Positions 24,659 to 31,555 of a stretch of DNA of 64,000 nt are shown piece by piece; positions within the stretch are counted from its first letter, which is position 1, and every line of letters begins with the position of its first letter. The notes beneath the pieces are model-generated. The model was not told where the DNA came from and searched no databases. It worked only from the letters and a program-made list of their open reading frames with translations. A program made the translations under genes and the position numbers. The stretch is from HGM12587 sp964602445. GTDB lineage: Bacteria; Bacillota; Clostridia; Lachnospirales; Lachnospiraceae. Location: positions 9,314 through 73,313 of the forward strand of contig CAZRQV010000006.1 in the NCBI GenBank assembly GCA_964602445.1, given 5' to 3'.

Positions 24659-24668
24659 AAAATGACAG

Positions 24669-24704
24669 AACCTGTTTCTGCCAATGGAAACTGCGAAACA
24701 GGTT
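24669..24704 (+). other. Second hairpin ahead of tRNA-Lys
   Basis: AACCTGTTTC and GAAACAGGTT, 10-bp arms with a 16-nt loop and no T run. It follows the trmB hairpin by 10 bp. Its role is unknown. Confidence 0.45.
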
Positions 24705-24791
24705 TTGTGACGAAAAATGAAAAAAATTCAAAAAAGTACTTGCATTTTTGAAAAGAACTGTATATAATCAATTTTGCGTTGAAAAATATAT

Positions 24792-24864
24792 GCACCTTTA
24801 GCTCAGTTGGTAGAGCACCTGACTCTTAATCAGGGTGTCCAGGGTTCGAGCCCCTGAAGGTGCA
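24792..24864 (+). tRNA. tRNA-Lys (anticodon CTT)
   Basis: Seven-base acceptor arms GCACCTT and AAGGTGC, D-arm GCTCAGTTGGTAGAGC, anticodon stem CCTGA/TCAGG with loop CTCTTAA (anticodon CTT), T-arm CAGGG TTCGAGC CCCTG, and discriminator A. CCA is not encoded. The 3' half (from 24833) is repeated at 28327, marking it as the insertion target of the mobile element. Confidence 0.97.
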
Positions 24865-24913
24865 TTGAAGCACTGTTTTCAAGACATTTCGGGCTTGGGG
24901 GCGGTGTTTTTTT
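24833..24913 (+). repeat. attL: 81-bp direct repeat inside tRNA-Lys
   Basis: Starts in the anticodon loop (CTCTTAATCAGG...) and runs to the T run at 24907-24913. It is identical to 28327-28407. The right-hand copy then has one extra T. The repeat includes the tRNA terminator region (CAAG/CTTG and CACTG/CGGTG pairings before the T run), so the tRNA keeps its 3' end and terminator after insertion. Confidence 0.93.
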
Positions 24914-24956
24914 GTGCCAAAAACCTAGTAAAATCAAGCTTTTTTCGGAAATATCA

Positions 24957-24993
24957 AAAAGTCCTCGACTGACATGCAGTCGGGGATTTTTTT
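24957..24993. terminator. Bidirectional terminator at the left end of the element
   Basis: TCCTCGACTG ACATG CAGTCGGGGA flanked by A and T runs on both sides. It can stop the integrase transcript (minus strand) and read-through from tRNA-Lys (plus strand). Confidence 0.88.
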
Positions 24994-25025
24994 GGATAAA
25001 AAGAGAGAGGAAAAAAGTCAAAATC

Positions 25026-25916
25026 CTAGACACCAAATACGGCATCTAAATGAGAATGAGCGTTCTTTGAAGCTATCAAGCTACTGGCATAATGCATATA
25101 TTTTTCAGTGGTCTTTACATTTTCATGCCCCATCAAAACTTGCAGCGTAAAGGCATCACATTGCCCGGTAGTCTCCAAGGAATCTTTACAGAAGTTCGTT
25201 GCAAAGTTATGCCGAAGTTTATGAGAAGAAAAATTTATCCCGGTTTCCTGTTTTAACTTCTGCATCAGCTGTTTGATTGCATTGTTTGTAATAGGTTTCC
25301 CACGTCGGCAAACAAAAACATAATCATTTGAAAAAGGACACTCGGAACGATAATCTTTTAGATACCTACTCACAGTGGATCCTAGGGGAACACAACGTTC
25401 CTTGGAGCCTTTTCCGCAGACAAGAGCGTAACCATCATCAAAATAGACATTTTCCCATTTCAAAGTGGTAACTTCACTCTGACGTAACCCGGAGCCAAGC
25501 ATTAGGGCAATAATGGAGCAGTTTCTTTTTGTGAGCCATTCAGACTCACAATGCACAGATGCAAACAAATGCTTAATATCATCAGCAGATAAAATATGAA
25601 CAAGCTTTTTCCCGGTCTTTGGGAGTTCAATTTCAGACAACGCAACCGGAATATTATAGCAATCCTTTAACCAACGTAAAAAAGCTTTGATATGCCGGAT
25701 ATATGTAGCACGTGTGGCATCAGCTAACTTCCTATCATACAATGAAGAAATGTAACCCAAGACCAAATCAGTTGTGATTAACGAAATATCCGTATCTTTT
25801 CCAAGATAAGACAGGAAAGGCATGAGAAAGTCTGTATAATTTTGAATCGTCTTAGGCGATAGATTTTTAAGTTTCTTTTTTAAGATAAAGCGTTCAAATG
25901 CTTCCTGAACAGTCAT
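25026..25916 (-). CDS. Tyrosine recombinase (integrase) of the tRNA-Lys element
   Basis: 296-residue site-specific recombinase. N-terminal SAM-like core-binding domain (about 1-100) and catalytic domain with GLRQSEVTTLKW (first Arg), the GKGSKER beta-hairpin lysine, HKLRHNFAT (His-x-x-Arg), MGHENVKTTEKYMHY (His and the nucleophilic Tyr). All catalytic residues are present, so it looks active. It is the last gene of a minus-strand set and ends about 110 bp from attL, the usual position for an integrase beside its attachment site. Confidence 0.94.
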   Translation of the reverse strand: MTVQEAFERFILKKKLKNLSPKTIQNYTDFLMPFLSYLGKDTDISLITTDLVLGYISSLYDRKLADATRATYIRHIKAFLRWLKDCYNIPVALSEIELPKTGKKLVHILSADDIKHLFASVHCESEWLTKRNCSIIALMLGSGLRQSEVTTLKWENVYFDDGYALVCGKGSKERCVPLGSTVSRYLKDYRSECPFSNDYVFVCRRGKPITNNAIKQLMQKLKQETGINFSSHKLRHNFATNFCKDSLETTGQCDAFTLQVLMGHENVKTTEKYMHYASSLIASKNAHSHLDAVFGV

Positions 25917-25953
25917 AACATTCCCTTTCGTAATTTTCGCTAGACCAATCTTA

Positions 25954-27048
25954 TTAACTCACATCAAAATATTCTGCATATAAATCAGGACATTCTTTTC
26001 TAAATTGCCCTATATCATTTGGACTCATGCGGTGCATGTTTCTATATGCCATATTATGTAAAAATGTTACATCTCCACCATGAGCGAGGACAAGCATTGC
26101 CATTCTTCCACCATACTGACGTTCCAAGGCTTGTTCTTTAAGTTCTAATGTTCTTTCACATTTACGGACAGTTAGAGACAGCTTTTCAATTTCATCAATA
26201 AATAAATCCCATTTCAATTCATTAGAACATCTGCTCCGATTACAATCGTCATGCTCAATAATGCGGAGATAGTGTGAAAGTATGCCTATAGCAACAGAAC
26301 CTACATTCTTTCCAGTTGAAAGGTGTTCCGCAGCTTGATTTGCGCGTTCTCCACGGAGTTGCAGTTCCCAACGTGTCCACGGAATATGTATATATTTTTC
26401 ACTATCAGGAGATAGACCATTATTCTGTTCAAGTTGTTTATCATATACACGAAGCATGATTTCACTTTCTTTACTTCCAAAGTAAACAGTATGACCCAAT
26501 CTTTCGTTTGTAAGTTCATCGTTTTCAAGATTTCGCACACTGCGCCATTTAGAAACAAAAGACCGAGAGTTTCGTTTTTCGATTAAATCTACAGTTGTAT
26601 AATAATTACTACCAAAATCATCAATAGCAAGGTCTACACGGGTAAAATGTCCGATTTCAAAAACATCTGTCAGCAAATGAACTAAAGTTTCAGAGTAAAA
26701 ATGAGTAGGTATAGATTTTTTAAAATCATCAACTAATCTACCTCTACCAAATGGAGTACGTACAGTCATATAAGCTTCAAGAAGAACAGAAATCGCACCA
26801 CCTGAAACATCAACATGAATACCCATATCTTCTTTAGCACCATCAAAATATATTTTAAGACTATTGGCAGTAACGTGTTCTAATCTATTTCTATATCCAT
26901 TTCCACCAAATCCAATTACTGTAAAGTCTTTAGGAGTAAATCCTAAAAACTCCACTACCTTTAAAACATCACTATATTGCTTCACAGTAAAAGAAAGCCA
27001 GTCTACAGAAGCATATAAACCATTTGAAAGTTTGTTATCCTGAATCAT
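25954..27048 (-). CDS. Rep_trans-family replication initiator / MobT-NicK-like relaxase
   Basis: 364-residue protein of the replication initiation factor (Rep_trans, PF02486) family. Motifs: SVDWLSFTVKQ at the N-terminus, HVDVSGGAISVLLEAY, THFTRVDLAIDDFGSNYYT (conserved Asp-x-Ala-x-Asp), GHTVYFGSKESEIMLRVYDKQ and WTRWELQLRGERANQAAEHL (Trp-x-x-x-Glu-Leu-x-Leu). The family includes pT181-type plasmid Rep, Tn916 Orf20 (MobT) and ICEBs1 NicK, which nick at oriT and also drive rolling-circle replication. An oriT-like site lies 24 bp upstream of the start codon. AAAGGTAGAG is the ribosome binding site; 37 bp separate it from the integrase gene. Confidence 0.88.
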   Translation of the reverse strand: MIQDNKLSNGLYASVDWLSFTVKQYSDVLKVVEFLGFTPKDFTVIGFGGNGYRNRLEHVTANSLKIYFDGAKEDMGIHVDVSGGAISVLLEAYMTVRTPFGRGRLVDDFKKSIPTHFYSETLVHLLTDVFEIGHFTRVDLAIDDFGSNYYTTVDLIEKRNSRSFVSKWRSVRNLENDELTNERLGHTVYFGSKESEIMLRVYDKQLEQNNGLSPDSEKYIHIPWTRWELQLRGERANQAAEHLSTGKNVGSVAIGILSHYLRIIEHDDCNRSRCSNELKWDLFIDEIEKLSLTVRKCERTLELKEQALERQYGGRMAMLVLAHGGDVTFLHNMAYRNMHRMSPNDIGQFRKECPDLYAEYFDVS

Positions 27049-27072
27049 TTTCTCTACCTTTCTGTATTTTGT

Positions 27073-27096
27073 ACCCCCGTGTTACTATCCGGGGGT
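27073..27096 (-). other. Candidate oriT / nick site hairpin
   Basis: A 24-bp inverted repeat with outer arms ACCCCCG and CGGGGGT. Read on the minus strand, the inner sequence is GATAGTAACA followed by C. From memory, the ICEBs1 oriT is also 24 bp with C5-7/G6 arms around a CTAACA core, and about 18 of 24 positions would agree. It lies just ahead of the NicK-like gene on the same strand, as in ICEBs1. Confidence 0.65.
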
Positions 27097-27290
27097 AAAT
27101 ACGAATTTTTCAGATTATGAAATTGAAATGCAAGCGTTGGATGATAAAAAACACTATGTTCCTTAAGTGTTACTATTATCAAGTAATAGACACCTTACTA
27201 TATGGTAAGTCCTGAATGAAATTGATAGGGTGTGGTGGTGGACTCCCAGAGGGAGAGCCACACACCCCACCAACCACACACTCACACTTC
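27097..27290. other. Structured spacer of the element
   Basis: No gene seen. GGGTGTGG (27228-27235) can pair with the CCACACACCC run at 27258-27267, enclosing CTCCC AGA GGGAG. This nested hairpin lies just beyond the end of the 82-residue gene and may stop its transcript or serve replication. Confidence 0.45.
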
Positions 27291-27539
27291 CTAGCAATCA
27301 TCATCAGGAACATCCTCTGTCCCATAAATGTCACAGTACATTTCATCAAAAGTATCAAGAGTATCGAGAATCAACGCTTGAATCTTTTTATAGTGACGAA
27401 CTAAAAGTTTATAATGTACCCAGTCATAGTCCATACAATCTTTACTAAAGAATCCACGTTCTATAAGCCGTTCAATAGAAATCTTTAATTCTGACTGCAA
27501 AAAATAGAGTTCTGATAATTCAAAATCACGTTCTTTCAT
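27291..27539 (-). CDS. Small acidic protein of the tRNA-Lys element
   Basis: 82 residues, mostly helical in appearance (ELSELYFLQSELKISIERLI, HYKKIQALILDTLDTF) with an acidic tail DVPDDDC. I do not recognise a family. Start at ATG 27539: AAAGGA lies 6 bp upstream, while the first ATG at 27545 touches it. It precedes the relaxase gene on the same strand with about 240 bp between. It could be a copy-control, excision-accessory or relaxosome protein. Confidence 0.6.
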   Translation of the reverse strand: MKERDFELSELYFLQSELKISIERLIERGFFSKDCMDYDWVHYKLLVRHYKKIQALILDTLDTFDEMYCDIYGTEDVPDDDC

Positions 27540-27545
27540 TGTCAT

Positions 27546-27880
27546 TCCTTTCTAATTAGTGGCATAGGGAGCGGTTGAAAAAGCAAGTTACACCTGAATC
27601 ATGTTATCACTCACGTTGCCAAGTCTACAAAATGGAGGAGATCGAGAAGGTAGCCAAGTCACAATATCATGTGTTGAATCACAGCACCGCGGTGGTTGGT
27701 CGTTGGCAAAATCAACGCTATGCACCGAGCAAGCAATTAAACAACTCACTACGTTCGTTCGCGAACCAAGACCTTGAATCATACCGCCACGATTCGCCGT
27801 GGGTTTCTACGTCACCCACTGGTGTCCGGCATGAAAGGAGTGCACGCTCATTCATACACCCCGGCATCAAAAAAGAGGTT
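27546..27880. other. Hairpin-rich non-coding block of the element (possible single-strand origin)
   Basis: I reject the open frame here as a gene: it starts at a TTG with no ribosome binding site and has an unnatural composition. Instead there are many short inverted repeats: CACCGCGGTG, GTTCG-TTCG-CGAAC-type around 27753, CACG/CGTG, and GTGGGT/ACCCAC (about 27799-27820). The minus strand carries TAGCGT at 27715-27720, the hexamer known as CS-6 in type A single-strand origins. It lies upstream of the oriT-like site on the same strand, the expected location for an sso. Confidence 0.35.
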
Positions 27881-27884
27881 AATC

Positions 27885-28024
27885 TTGCAAATGTAAAATT
27901 ATTAAAGTATAATCCATTTAGTAGAACTGTCTGGGTAACAAGGTCGTACTACCCGAGAACCACCTATAAAGTAGCACAAAAGTAGTACGACTGTCAATCT
28001 ACTTTTTGAAATTTAAGGAGGAAA
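27885..28024 (+). promoter_or_regulatory. Promoter and attenuator-like leader of the 77-residue protein gene
   Basis: TTGCAA (27885-27890), 17 bp, TATAAT (27908-27913). The ~100-nt leader contains two mutually exclusive hairpins. GTCGTACTAC (27943-27952) pairs perfectly with GTAGTACGAC (27982-27991). Alternatively AAAAGTAG (27978-27985) pairs with CTACTTTT (27999-28006), which ends in TTTTT like a terminator. They share the GTAG segment. This is the layout of a transcriptional attenuator as used in plasmid copy control. AAGGAGGAAAG follows. Confidence 0.55.
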
Positions 28025-28028
28025 GTTT

Positions 28029-28262
28029 ATGCCATCAAAGTTACCAGTCATTAAAGCCAACACCTCTGATGAAAATATTATCAAAATGAAAACTATAGCG
28101 AGATATAACAAAAGAAGTTTGGCAAAAGAGTTGGAATTTATAGTTGAAAAACATATTGCTGAATTTGAGCAAGAACATGGGGAAATAGAAATCTACCGAA
28201 TGTCAGCGAATGAAATCGCAAATGATATAAAAGACAGAATCATGGGAAATCCCCCGTATTAA
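28029..28262 (+). CDS. Small ribbon-helix-helix-like protein of the element
   Basis: 77 residues. The N-terminal half, LPVIKANTSDENIIKMKTIA then RYNKRSLAKELEFIVEKHI, has the strand-helix-helix rhythm of Arc/MetJ-type DNA-binding proteins. The rest is acidic and helical. A perfect AAGGAGGAAAG ribosome binding site precedes the ATG. It is the only plus-strand gene of the element and ends 64 bp before attR. It could be the copy or excision regulator. Fold assignment is by eye. Confidence 0.65.
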   Translation: MPSKLPVIKANTSDENIIKMKTIARYNKRSLAKELEFIVEKHIAEFEQEHGEIEIYRMSANEIANDIKDRIMGNPPY

Positions 28263-28326
28263 AAATAAGACTTCAACGCAGATTTGCGAAGAGGTCTTTT
28301 TTCTTGCGACACGTTATAATATATGG

Positions 28327-28408
28327 CTCTTAATCAGGGTGTCCAGGGTTCGAGCCCCTGAAGGTGCATTGAAGCACTGTTTTCAAGACATTTCGGGCTT
28401 GGGGGCGG
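28327..28408 (+). repeat. attR: second copy of the tRNA-Lys 3' half
   Basis: Identical over 81 bp to 24833-24913, then one extra T. It contains the displaced 3' end of tRNA-Lys from the anticodon loop onward (28327-28358), which has no 5' half and cannot form a tRNA. Confidence 0.93.
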
Positions 28409-28673
28409 TGTTTTTTTTGTGCATTTTAAAAAAATCAGGTTTTCCAGAACCGATAGGGATTGCAGAAAAAATATTGAGATAGAACACAGAGTTATTATTA
28501 ATCTAAATAGGTGCTTCCGGCTGACGATTAGTCGGTGGCATGAATAAAAAATAATCGCACAAAGGTGGCGGTTATTTTTTTGTGCGAAAAAGAAAAGATA
28601 GAAAAAAGTTAAAATCCGAGATTCTAGGGATAGAATTAAAGTGAGTGGTTAGGCAGATGTTTGAAATGCGTAG
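28409..28673. other. Gene-free flank right of the element
   Basis: No gene seen. AAATAATCGC and GCGGTTATTT (about 28548-28575) form a hairpin with A and T runs on both sides, a terminator-like element in either direction. A small CCGGCTGACGATTAGTCGG-type dyad sits just before it. Confidence 0.5.
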
Positions 28674-28730
28674 TTGACAAGTGTAGACATGAAATCTATA
28701 ATGAGTTTACAAATGTAGACAAACTACAGG
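28674..28730 (+). promoter_or_regulatory. Promoter and BlaI/MecI-type operators
   Basis: Consensus TTGACA (28674-28679), 17 bp, consensus TATAAT (28697-28702). TGTAGACA lies in the spacer and TACAAATGTA (28708-28717), then GACAAACTACA, follow. TACA...TGTA dyads are the recognition pattern of BlaI/MecI/CopY repressors, and such a repressor is encoded as the second gene of this operon. Confidence 0.78.
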
Positions 28731-28740
28731 GAGGTAGCGT

Positions 28741-31053
28741 ATGATTCGGTGGATTATTTCGTCAAGCATCTTAATCGTTTTAATCATCTGTTTAAGAGGA
28801 GTGTTTAAGGAGAAAATTCGTCCCGGGCTTCGGTATGCATTGTGGCTTCTGGTTGCGGTTCGGCTGTTATACCCGTTTCATTTCGGAACCAGTATATTAA
28901 GTTTTGAAAATTTATCGAATCAGGTCATTTCCCGTATGGAGATAGAGCAGGAAATCCAGCATACAGATTTGCCTTCGCAAAAGGAAGGGATAAAGATTTA
29001 TGATGGAATTACAGAGATACGGGATACATCGGAGTATGTGTCAGAACTGCCGCAAACCGTTCCTTTGGAAGATCCGGAAGAGTATAAGATCGATCTTCAA
29101 CCGATTCTTCTTGGAATCTGGATTTTAGGATCGGCATGCTGCGCCGTACTTTTTATGATGTCCAATCTTCGGTTTCGAAAAGAGCTGTATCGGACAAGAA
29201 TCCTTATGGAAGAGCAGAGAGAAAAACTTCCGGTATATTGTGTGGAAAAATTAAAAACACCGTGTCTTTTTGGTTTGTTTTCTCCGGCAATTTATGTAAC
29301 CTTGGAAGCGGCAGAAGATTCGGTGATGCTTCGCCATACGATTGCCCACGAACTGTCTCATCTGAAACAGGGAGATCGGTTCTGGTCGGTTCTTCGCTGC
29401 CTATGTCTGGTCATTCATTGGTTCAATCCTCTCGTATGGGTGGCGGCTAAATTGTCAAAGCAGGATGCGGAACTTTCCTGTGATGCAGCAACCATAAAGA
29501 AACTGGGAGAAGAGGAGCGGGCAGCCTATGGAAAAACGTTGATTCGATTGACTTGTGAAAAACGCCAGAATCTTTTTGTTGCGGCTACGACCATGACTTC
29601 TGAGAAAAGCAGGATCAAAGAGCGAATCCGGCTGATTGCGAAAAAACCAAAATTTCGTTTTTATGCTGTTCTTTTGGTGCTTCTTGTGGCAGGAGCAGCT
29701 TCAGCGGCTGCATTTACCGGAGGTGTGAAAAGGGAGAAAACGGTTTCTGATATAGAAGATTCCGATACAGAAGAGGCGGAAAAGCCGGAAGAAATTCCAG
29801 TGCAGGAAACGATGAAACAGGAAGAGTCTGCTTCCAAGATTGATATTCTGGTGGAACATGCAGATGCGATGCAGCGGAAAGGATATACGGAAGCAGTGCT
29901 GACCTATGTAGATAATACGGAGGTTGGCTGGGATCATTATAGCGAAGAACCGTGGGCTTCTGAAGAGGAGAGGGAAACCCTTGCCCAGACGGCTTTGAAG
30001 GAACTTTACACTTTGACGGGATATCAGGTAAAGGAATGTACTTATACCACAGATGGCAGAAGCCGTTTTGTTTTTGGCAAAAGTGAAGAATTTTTGAAAA
30101 AAAGTCTTGCGTTTTATACAAGAAATTACGGTTTTACGTTAAGCGGTGATGAGACTCCAGAAATGATTTTTGTCAATGCAAGACGGTTCCATTATTCTGA
30201 TGTACAGCAAGTGGATTCTCCGTTTTACAAAAAGGAATTGGAGGGACACGGTGCGGTTCCTATGTGGTTTTTAGACCACAGTGGTGTTTATCAAGGAGAA
30301 GAAATCGTAGGATTTACAGCGACGGATCTGAATGATACTGTTTATACGCATATAAAATTAATCTTTGACGGCGGATATTATCTGGTGGTTATGGATGAAG
30401 AAATTGAAACGGTCACGGAAGTCAAAGGACCTTATAAGGATTCTGATCCTTACGCAGTGATTTTAGATCAGTATTATAACGCATTGGCAGCGAAACAAAA
30501 TGGTGCGGACGAGGAATCGTCTCTTCCGGCTTCAGTGATAAATCCCTATTGGAGCTGGGAAGGGGACAGAAAAAAAGAGCTTTTATCAAAGATTGGATAT
30601 GCTTTTTATGACCTGAATGCAGATGGAATACAGGAACTGCTGATCGGATGGATCGATAATGAATTTTGGAATCTGGTAGATGGCTATGTATTTGCTGTTT
30701 ATACGCTGGATGCGTCGTTGGAATACGGAATTCCGTTTCTGGCGCTGGAAGGCTGGGAACGAAATCTTTACATGATCGGAAACGATGGTCATTCCCTTTA
30801 TCGTATGGGATCTGGCGGTGCGGCAGATTCGAGTTATCAAAAAGGAGTTTTTGATCCGGCAGAGGAAACATTTATGAGAATAGATGAGGAACTATATACG
30901 CAATGGTCTGGTGAAAAGCAGGAGATAGAATGGTACTATGTTCAAGAGGGGATCGAAGTGGTGATGGATAGAGAGCAGGCATTGAAACTGGAGGAACAAT
31001 GGGAGGCATCCGGTAGGAATTTGGAATATCAGGTGTTTGCGGATTGGAAGTAG
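28741..31053 (+). CDS. BlaR1/MecR1-like M56 membrane metallopeptidase with novel C-terminal region
   Basis: 770 residues. The N-terminal part (1-330) has four or five membrane segments and a zinc protease motif H203-E-L-S-H207 in IAHELSHLKQGD, as in antibiotic sensors that cut their partner repressor. In BlaR1 the segment after the last helix (here about 310-328) is a penicillin-binding sensor. This protein instead has about 440 residues without SxxK/SxN/KTG motifs, including YAFYDLNADGIQELLIGWID, an FG-GAP-like block seen in other Lachnospiraceae secreted proteins. The signal sensed is therefore unknown. It is co-transcribed with the BlaI-type repressor 12 bp downstream; the order sensor then repressor is the reverse of some bla operons. 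Confidence 0.85.
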   Translation: MIRWIISSSILIVLIICLRGVFKEKIRPGLRYALWLLVAVRLLYPFHFGTSILSFENLSNQVISRMEIEQEIQHTDLPSQKEGIKIYDGITEIRDTSEYVSELPQTVPLEDPEEYKIDLQPILLGIWILGSACCAVLFMMSNLRFRKELYRTRILMEEQREKLPVYCVEKLKTPCLFGLFSPAIYVTLEAAEDSVMLRHTIAHELSHLKQGDRFWSVLRCLCLVIHWFNPLVWVAAKLSKQDAELSCDAATIKKLGEEERAAYGKTLIRLTCEKRQNLFVAATTMTSEKSRIKERIRLIAKKPKFRFYAVLLVLLVAGAASAAAFTGGVKREKTVSDIEDSDTEEAEKPEEIPVQETMKQEESASKIDILVEHADAMQRKGYTEAVLTYVDNTEVGWDHYSEEPWASEEERETLAQTALKELYTLTGYQVKECTYTTDGRSRFVFGKSEEFLKKSLAFYTRNYGFTLSGDETPEMIFVNARRFHYSDVQQVDSPFYKKELEGHGAVPMWFLDHSGVYQGEEIVGFTATDLNDTVYTHIKLIFDGGYYLVVMDEEIETVTEVKGPYKDSDPYAVILDQYYNALAAKQNGADEESSLPASVINPYWSWEGDRKKELLSKIGYAFYDLNADGIQELLIGWIDNEFWNLVDGYVFAVYTLDASLEYGIPFLALEGWERNLYMIGNDGHSLYRMGSGGAADSSYQKGVFDPAEETFMRIDEELYTQWSGEKQEIEWYYVQEGIEVVMDREQALKLEEQWEASGRNLEYQVFADWK

Positions 31054-31065
31054 AAGGGAGTTAGT

Positions 31066-31443
31066 ATGGAACAGGCAAAAATTAATCTGACAGAAGCAGA
31101 ATGGAATGTAATGGAGTGTCTGTGGGAAGCAGTACCGCGTACCGGCAGAGAGATCATTGACTGGTTAAAGGAACGAAAAGGATGGAGTCGAAGTACGACG
31201 TTGACATTGCTGCGCCGGCTGGAAGAGAAAGATGCAGTGCGTGCAGAAAATTCCGGAAGTGTGAAGACTTTTTATCCAAGGATTACAAGAGAATGTGCAG
31301 CATTGCAGGAAGCAGAACATTTCCTGGACAGAGTTTACCATGGAAGTCTGGGAATGATGGTCAGTGCATTTACCAAAAAACAGGCATTGTCCAAAGAAGA
31401 AATTCAAGAATTATATGACATCTTAGAAGAAATAGAAAAATAG
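31066..31443 (+). CDS. BlaI/MecI/CopY-family transcriptional repressor
   Basis: 125 residues. Winged helix: INLTEAEWNVMECLWEA, TGREIIDWLKERKGWSRSTTLTLLRRLEEKDAV (recognition helix), then a dimerisation tail with LSKEEIQELYDILEEIE. Such repressors are inactivated by cleavage by the partner M56 peptidase encoded upstream. TACA...TGTA boxes at the operon promoter are the expected binding sites. No CopY cysteine hook is present, so copper sensing is unlikely. Confidence 0.9.
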   Translation: MEQAKINLTEAEWNVMECLWEAVPRTGREIIDWLKERKGWSRSTTLTLLRRLEEKDAVRAENSGSVKTFYPRITRECAALQEAEHFLDRVYHGSLGMMVSAFTKKQALSKEEIQELYDILEEIEK

Positions 31444-31555
31444 CGAAGAAGATCTTTCTAAATGGAAAAATAAAGCGGATTTTCATTGCTGAATCCTACA
31501 GAATGGATTAGAATGAAAACAAAAGAGATCCGGCTCTTGAAAGGACGGTGGTGGA

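Larger units (their letters stand above)
24833..28408. mobile_element. Minimal (~3.5 kb) integrative mobilizable element in tRNA-Lys
   Basis: Bounded by direct repeats of the tRNA-Lys 3' half plus 44 bp of downstream sequence. Contents from left: terminator, tyrosine integrase (-), Rep_trans/NicK-like initiator-relaxase (-), oriT-like hairpin, structured block, small 82-residue protein (-), hairpin-rich non-coding block, attenuator-like leader and a small 77-residue protein (+). There is no type IV secretion gene, no coupling protein and no phage structural gene. I infer an element that excises, replicates by rolling circle and is transferred by a helper conjugative element. Confidence 0.85.

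Noticed and set aside
27575..27985. 136-codon open frame on the plus strand inside the mobile element
   Set aside because: TTG start without ribosome binding site, unnatural residue composition, and the DNA is better explained as a hairpin-rich non-coding block with a promoter at its right end.
28327..28358. Second tRNA-Lys
   Set aside because: Only the 3' half is present; no 5' acceptor or D-arm. It is the attR copy.
24833..28408. Prophage or phage satellite
   Set aside because: No phage structural, packaging or lysis gene; the initiator and oriT-like site fit a mobilizable element better.
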